In this document: piece by piece, positions 8,088 to 12,289 of the stretch
How positions within the stretch are numbered: position 1 is the stretch's first letter
Layout of the letters: each line of letters opens with the position of its first letter
Origin: Tannerella sp.
GTDB taxonomy: Bacteria > Bacteroidota > Bacteroidia > Bacteroidales > Tannerellaceae
Direction: 5' to 3'
Assembly (NCBI GenBank): GCA_031259505.1
Contig: JAIRLL010000047.1
Location: forward strand, 1-12,289
Length of the DNA stretch: 12,289 nt
Position numbers and translations under genes: made by a program
The notes under the pieces: generated by a model
What the model saw: the letters and a program-made list of their open reading frames with translations, nothing else
Database searches by the model: none
What the model was told of the DNA's origin: nothing

Positions 8088-9442
8088 CAAAGAGCGATTT
8101 GATAAAAAAGATATTTTACGGCGATATTTCCGTCTGGGTCATTTTCCTGCTGCTCTGCTGCCTGTCGCTCATCGAGGTGTTCAGTGCAACCGGCGCGCAG
8201 GCTTTCGCGAAATCCAATTTCTGGCTTCCGATAATCAAGCACACCGCGATTCTGTCTTTTGGGGCTATACTGGTTGTCATGCTGAGCCATATACATTACA
8301 AGTTTTTCTCGCTGGCCATTCTCCTGCTGCCGATTGCCGGACTGATGCTTCTGATTACGCCTTTTGTAGGGATGAACGTACACAGTTCGACCCGTTTTCT
8401 GGAGCTTTTCGGATTTCAGTTTCAGCCGTCCGAGGTGGCGAAATTTGCCTGTGTCGTCTACGTGGCATACTGGCTGAGCAAGCGAGGTAAAATGAGCGAT
8501 TCCGCGATATTCAAAATCATCCTTTGGGGCATCATTCCTGTCTGTGTCCTTATTGCTTACGGAAACCTTTCCACTGCCATCCTGCTGGGCGTCGTTTGCT
8601 ACATGATGATGTTTATCGGGCATATCCCGCTCAAAAAACTGGGGAAACTGCTGCTCTCGACGCTTGCCACCGCATTGATCGTGGCGCTGCTGATTTCCGT
8701 CATGCCGCCCGATACGGTAAATAAATATATGCCCCGCGCCGCCACAGGGGTGGGACGTATCACCAGGTTTCTCAATCCCGAACAATCGTCCGAGTCCAAA
8801 AGAGCGGAAGACGCACAGCGGGCAGCGTCGGCGAAAAACGACTCCGTTTTCATCATTACGGACGACAACTATCAGATCAACCATGCCAAAATAGCGATTG
8901 CGCGCGGCGGTATTTTGGGCAAAGGCGCCGGACAAAGCGTACAGCGCGACGTCTTGCCACAGGCTTATTCCGACTTTATTTATGCCATTATCATCGAAGA
9001 ACTGGGAATAGCGGGCGGTCTCGGCGTCATCCTTCTCTACATCATGCTGCTCATACGCGCCGGCATTATTGCCCGGCGATGCGAGAGCTTTTTTCCGCAA
9101 TACCTTGTCCTGGGCTGCGGACTGGTGATCGTGATACAGGCGTTTACCAATATTGCGGTGACCGTCGGCCTGTTTCCCGTGACGGGGCAACCGCTACCGC
9201 TGATATGCCAGGGAGGCACGTCGACGGTAATGACCTGTGTCTATCTGGGAATCATATTAAGTATAAGCCATTTCGGAGCCGGAATGGGCAAAGGAATCGA
9301 CATGAAGGAAGAGACGGAAGAAGGCGAAGGTGAAGGCAACGACGGAGACGAAAATGAAAATGAAAGTGCAACGGACGAAACGGAAACGGCTGAAACAGCA
9401 GATGAAAATATCGACTCAACAGTTAATCGGACAGACGAATGA
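8084..9442 (+). CDS. ftsW: Septal peptidoglycan glycosyltransferase FtsW (SEDS family) with acidic C-terminal tail
   Basis: SEDS-family polytopic protein that polymerises lipid II at the septum together with FtsI. The 452-residue product has about ten hydrophobic segments between residues 12 and 400, the SEDS signature AYSDFIYAIIIEELG with the catalytic-type aspartate Asp297, and the late motif TGQPLPLICQGGTST. Its place between murD and murG supports FtsW over RodA. Two parts depart from the E. coli protein. The extracytoplasmic loop before Asp297 is longer, with a polar Ser/Lys/Ala-rich stretch around QSSESKRAEDAQ. A 46-residue tail (407-452) has about 20 Asp/Glu and only two Lys/Arg. By SEDS topology this tail should be cytoplasmic. 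The start and stop both form ATGA overlaps, with murD and murG. Confidence 0.94.
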   Translation: MTKSDLIKKIFYGDISVWVIFLLLCCLSLIEVFSATGAQAFAKSNFWLPIIKHTAILSFGAILVVMLSHIHYKFFSLAILLLPIAGLMLLITPFVGMNVHSSTRFLELFGFQFQPSEVAKFACVVYVAYWLSKRGKMSDSAIFKIILWGIIPVCVLIAYGNLSTAILLGVVCYMMMFIGHIPLKKLGKLLLSTLATALIVALLISVMPPDTVNKYMPRAATGVGRITRFLNPEQSSESKRAEDAQRAASAKNDSVFIITDDNYQINHAKIAIARGGILGKGAGQSVQRDVLPQAYSDFIYAIIIEELGIAGGLGVILLYIMLLIRAGIIARRCESFFPQYLVLGCGLVIVIQAFTNIAVTVGLFPVTGQPLPLICQGGTSTVMTCVYLGIILSISHFGAGMGKGIDMKEETEEGEGEGNDGDENENESATDETETAETADENIDSTVNRTDE

Positions 9443-10566
9443 GACCATACAGAATCATCATAAGCGGCGGCGGAACGGGCGGACATATTTTTCCCGCCAT
9501 TGCCATTGCCGACACGTTCAGACAGCGGCATCCCGATGCCAAAATCCTGTTTGTGGGGGCAGACAACCGCATGGAAATGGAACGTGTCCCGAAGGCGGGA
9601 TACGAGATTGTCGGGTTGCCGGTCAGCGGTTTCGACCGCAGCCACAAGTTGAAAAACATCGCCGTACTGTTCAGATTGCTCAAAAGCCTGCGCATGGCAA
9701 AAAAGATCATTCGCACATTCAATCCCGACATTGCCGTCGGCGTCGGCGGATATGCCAGCGCTCCCACCCTGTGGGCAGCCTCGTCGCTGGGCGTCTCGAC
9801 GCTGATTCAGGAGCAGAACTCGTATGCCGGGATAACCAACAAGCGGCTGGCCAAACGCGCCGCCACGATTTGCGTGGCCTACGAAGGAATGGAACGGTTT
9901 TTCCCGACCGACAAAATTGTCGTTACCGGAAATCCCGTGCGCAAAGAGTTGGAGACTGCCCTTGAAGACAAAAAGGCCGCGCTGGATTATTTCCAACTGC
10001 AAGCGGACAGAAAAACCCTGCTGCTCATCGGCGGCAGTCTGGGTGCGCGCACAATCAACCGCGGCATGCAAAACGGACTGAAACGGCTGCTCGACGCCGG
10101 TATCCAAATCATCTGGCAGACGGGAAAACATTATTATGCCGACATACGGCAGCTTCTGGAACAGGTGAATACGGCGAATCGCGTCTGGTGCGCCGATTTT
10201 ATCACGCGCATGGATTATGCCTATGCGGCGGCAGACCTGGTCGTTTCGCGCGCAGGCGCAGGCTCGGTTTCGGAACTTTGCCTGCTGAAAAAGGCCGCCA
10301 TACTGATTCCTTCGCCCAACGTGGCGGAAGACCACCAGACAAAAAATGCACTCGCCGTGGCCAGCAGAGGCGCAGCCGTCGTAATCACCGACAGCGACGC
10401 CGAACAACTGCTGGCCGATACCATACTGAATCTTATCCATGATGCCGCCAAACTGCAATCACTGAGCGAAAAAATAGGCCTCCTGGCACAGCGGCACAGC
10501 GCGGAACGGATTGTGGATGAAATCGAGAAACTTCGGGTTATTTTTCCTTCCCCTTGCCGTCCGTAA
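9439..10566 (+). CDS. murG: UDP-GlcNAc--lipid I N-acetylglucosaminyltransferase MurG
   Basis: Peripheral inner-membrane GT28 glycosyltransferase that adds GlcNAc to lipid I, forming lipid II. The 375-residue product shows the N-terminal GGGTGGH loop (10-16), GVGGYASAP (101-109), IQEQNSYAG, LIGGSLGAR opening the C-terminal Rossmann domain, and the UDP-GlcNAc site RAGAGSVSEL with Glu279, followed by AEDHQTKNA. The start overlaps the ftsW stop as ATGA. The 3' end is odd: after DEIEKL, where MurG proteins usually finish, about ten further residues (RVIFPSPCRP) are encoded by DNA that is the antisense of the last codons of the convergent phosphatase gene, a 29-bp tail-to-tail overlap. No murC follows. 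The enzyme domains look complete, so it is probably functional. Confidence 0.95.
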   Translation: MRPYRIIISGGGTGGHIFPAIAIADTFRQRHPDAKILFVGADNRMEMERVPKAGYEIVGLPVSGFDRSHKLKNIAVLFRLLKSLRMAKKIIRTFNPDIAVGVGGYASAPTLWAASSLGVSTLIQEQNSYAGITNKRLAKRAATICVAYEGMERFFPTDKIVVTGNPVRKELETALEDKKAALDYFQLQADRKTLLLIGGSLGARTINRGMQNGLKRLLDAGIQIIWQTGKHYYADIRQLLEQVNTANRVWCADFITRMDYAYAAADLVVSRAGAGSVSELCLLKKAAILIPSPNVAEDHQTKNALAVASRGAAVVITDSDAEQLLADTILNLIHDAAKLQSLSEKIGLLAQRHSAERIVDEIEKLRVIFPSPCRP

Positions 10567-11752
10567 TTTTATAGACCGCCATGACCTTCACGCTCTCACC
10601 CTTGTCGCTGAACATCTTGGCATTGACGACCGTCGTTGTTTCCACGGTGAAAGGTTCGTTATAGACGGTCGATTCAGCCGTCGGGGTCGATTCGTCCGTC
10701 GTATAGCGGATGACGCCTTCCGTACCTTCCGGGGGCAGGATAGCGACCGTCGCCCGGTCGACAAACTCTCCGCCGAACGGCGCCTTGTAGGTCTCGGACG
10801 CAAAACGCGGCGAGGGCAGCACTTCCCACTCTTTCCACAGGTTGTCCGGTTCGTCGAAACCCGCGTATGCCGGTTTGGTCGGGCGGCCTGTCCATACCTG
10901 GGGAGCCTTCAGACCCAGCGCAAAGGCGACGTCGGCCGCCACATCGTATTTGTAGATTTGCTGCTGAATCTGATAATTCTGCTTGACTCCGCGGCCGAAG
11001 AAAATGATGGGCGTCGTCAGTTCGTCGTACGCATTGCCGCCGTGACCGAGAAAAATACCGCCGTGGTCGCCCACGACCATAATCAGGGTCCTGTCGGCAA
11101 TTCCGGCCTGTTGCACGGCGTCTGCAATCAGGCGAACATGCGCGTCGGTTTCTTCAATACACTTCAGGTATCCGGGCGACATGTGTCCGTCCTCATGTCC
11201 CGCATGATCTATTTCGTCTAATTGGATAAAAAGGAAATGCGGTTTCTTCTCCAGAATATACTCAGCCGATTTCTGCGCCGTTTCCGGTTGCGAGGGATAC
11301 GTCTCCGACCTGTTCAGCAACGCATCTTCCAGCATGTTGCGAAAGCCTCTCCAGTGATAGATGGCTCCCAGTTCGGCATCCGGTTTCTGTTCGCGGATAA
11401 TCCTGAAAATGTTGGGAAACGAACGGTCTTTACTCATCACCGGATAGGGAAAGTTGAAGTCGTTGGCTTTCCAGGAATTGTTGATGGCGCCGGTCGCTTC
11501 CGGCCCCGCGCCGCAGAGCATGGCGTTCCAGTTCGGCGTACTGACCGTCGGCAGGATGCAGCGGACGGTATAACTGTATGCGCCGTGATGCAGCATACTG
11601 TCCATAAAAGGTGTTGCCGAAGCCCGGAAACCGGTGCTGCTAAGACCGTCGAGGCCGATGACGACTACGTGTTCTATCCCCTTGGGATACTTCGCCTGCT
11701 GCTGGCAGGCAACAATCATTACACAAAAAATAATCGCTGTTAACTTGTTCAT
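10538..11752 (-). CDS. Alkaline-phosphatase-superfamily lipoprotein (nucleotide pyrophosphatase/phosphodiesterase type)
   Basis: Predicted secreted or surface lipoprotein that hydrolyses phosphodiester or phosphomonoester bonds; the substrate cannot be told from sequence. The 404 residues start with a type II signal peptide (hydrophobic 4-15, lipobox IVAC with Cys16). Metal-site motifs of the NPP-like alkaline phosphatase fold follow: VIGLDGLS (Asp35), PTVSTPNW with likely nucleophile Ser71, DEIDHAGH (Asp182, His186), VGDHGG (Asp229, His230) and GHGG (His237). A C-terminal domain at about 332-396, with IRYTTDESTPT and later AKMFSDKG, resembles the chitobiase/beta-hexosaminidase C-terminal (CHB_HEX_C, Fn3-associated) fold. 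It probably shares a transcript with the beta-barrel gene 38 bases upstream. The start is preceded by A-rich sequence without Shine-Dalgarno. Its last 29 bases overlap murG. Confidence 0.88.
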   Translation of the reverse strand: MNKLTAIIFCVMIVACQQQAKYPKGIEHVVVIGLDGLSSTGFRASATPFMDSMLHHGAYSYTVRCILPTVSTPNWNAMLCGAGPEATGAINNSWKANDFNFPYPVMSKDRSFPNIFRIIREQKPDAELGAIYHWRGFRNMLEDALLNRSETYPSQPETAQKSAEYILEKKPHFLFIQLDEIDHAGHEDGHMSPGYLKCIEETDAHVRLIADAVQQAGIADRTLIMVVGDHGGIFLGHGGNAYDELTTPIIFFGRGVKQNYQIQQQIYKYDVAADVAFALGLKAPQVWTGRPTKPAYAGFDEPDNLWKEWEVLPSPRFASETYKAPFGGEFVDRATVAILPPEGTEGVIRYTTDESTPTAESTVYNEPFTVETTTVVNAKMFSDKGESVKVMAVYKITDGKGKEK

Positions 11753-11790
11753 TTTTTTCTATTTATTTTGTTGATGTAAATTTCTGTCAT

Positions 11791-12289
11791 TCAATTTTGC
11801 GTCGCATCTCCGCGGTTGCCGCTGTCGCGCTGGTCGTCGTTACTGATGCCGCGTCGCGCTTTCTTCACGCTCGTATCCATTTTCCCGAAACGGTATATCA
11901 CACTGATGCGCGCAGTCTGTCCCCATCTGAAACTCTCGGAGTGCATTGTATAGGTCGGGTCGTCAATATCGTTTTTGTAATATATTTTTTGCGCGAACGG
12001 GTCGCTTATATAGACGGACAGGTCGAATTTATCTTTCAGCAGTTTCTGTGTGACGCCGACACTGGTGTAATTGTAGGCAGAGCCTTTGCCCTGCAGTTGA
12101 ATCCATGGCGAACTGCCGCCGACATTGGCCGAGACGGCGCCGCCCTTCCACGCCGTCCACCGTGCGCCCAGCGAATATCCGGCCATCCATCCCTCGTTGT
12201 GGCGTTCCAGTTCGTTGTTCGAATCGAGGACGACGTAATTTGCCCGTCCGTTGCCGTAGAAATTCAATTTACCGTTCGGGCGGAACGAA
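11791..12289 (-). CDS. Outer-membrane beta-barrel (TonB-dependent receptor-like) protein, C-terminal part
   Basis: Partial gene: the reading frame is open to the right edge of the window, so only the last 166 codons or so are visible and the true start lies outside. The visible part has alternating polar and hydrophobic strands rich in aromatics and glycine (GWMAGYSLGARWTAW, ISDPFAQKIYY), a final strand ARISVIYRFGKM, and a basic/polar tail (VKKARRGISNDDQR). This ending is typical of the OMP_b-brl_3 outer-membrane beta-barrel family of Bacteroidota, often annotated as TonB-dependent receptors or outer-membrane beta-barrel proteins. The plug domain, if any, is not in view, and the substrate is unknown. 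It lies 38 bases upstream of the lipoprotein phosphatase on the same strand, so the two may be co-transcribed. No terminator is seen between them. Confidence 0.8.
   Translation of the reverse strand, partial: SFRPNGKLNFYGNGRANYVVLDSNNELERHNEGWMAGYSLGARWTAWKGGAVSANVGGSSPWIQLQGKGSAYNYTSVGVTQKLLKDKFDLSVYISDPFAQKIYYKNDIDDPTYTMHSESFRWGQTARISVIYRFGKMDTSVKKARRGISNDDQRDSGNRGDATQN

Noticed and set aside
8045..9190. 381-codon open frame antisense to ftsW
   Set aside because: It lies entirely opposite a well-conserved SEDS gene and its composition (His, Arg, Gln, Asp rich) is that of a shadow frame; no family resemblance.
9241..10458. 405-codon open frame antisense to murG
   Set aside because: The opposite strand carries a complete MurG with all motifs; the antisense product has low-complexity serine runs from the FtsW acidic tail and no recognisable domain.
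10511..11221. 236-codon plus-strand open frame after murG, where murC would be expected
   Set aside because: It contains no Mur ligase P-loop or other known motif and is antisense to the phosphatase gene, whose catalytic motifs are intact.

Overview
The window comes from a member of the Bacteroidota, most likely the order Bacteroidales. Several signs agree. The one clear promoter has the Bacteroidota form (TTG, 19 bases, TATCTTTG). Start codons are preceded by A/T-rich sequence rather than Shine-Dalgarno motifs. The FtsL is of the short Bacteroidota type, MraY carries the long TM4-TM5 loop, and the minus strand encodes a lipoprotein phosphatase next to the end of an outer-membrane beta-barrel protein. 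I cannot name the genus from sequence alone.

Layout. Bases 1-474 contain no gene I can support. They hold a small hairpin (51-69) and a short array of 23-bp repeats with one inverted unit (about 203-327). A sigma-ABfr-type promoter (475-504) then drives a tightly packed plus-strand division and cell wall (dcw) operon: rsmH (mraW), ftsL, ftsI, murE, mraY, murD, ftsW, murG (543-10566). Junctions are overlaps or gaps of 11 bases or fewer, and murD/ftsW and ftsW/murG share ATGA stop-start overlaps. Two genes lie on the minus strand and converge on murG: an alkaline-phosphatase-superfamily lipoprotein (10538-11752) and, upstream of it, the C-terminal end of an outer-membrane beta-barrel protein that runs off the window (11791-12289).

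How the genes work together. MurE and MurD build the UDP-MurNAc peptide; the DNPR motif of MurE points to meso-diaminopimelate. MraY loads the UDP-MurNAc-pentapeptide onto undecaprenyl phosphate to give lipid I, and MurG adds GlcNAc to give lipid II. FtsW polymerises lipid II and FtsI cross-links it at the septum, with FtsL as a membrane scaffold. RsmH methylates 16S rRNA and is a usual passenger of dcw clusters.

What stands out. This is a conventional dcw operon, and I found no convincing undescribed system. The unusual points are at its edges. There is no mraZ in front of rsmH, and murG is followed by a convergent gene instead of murC-ftsQ-ftsA-ftsZ. The murG 3' end overlaps that convergent gene by 29 bp, which looks like a rearrangement junction. 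FtsW carries a 46-residue strongly acidic C-terminal tail. The 23-bp repeat array upstream of the operon is unexplained.
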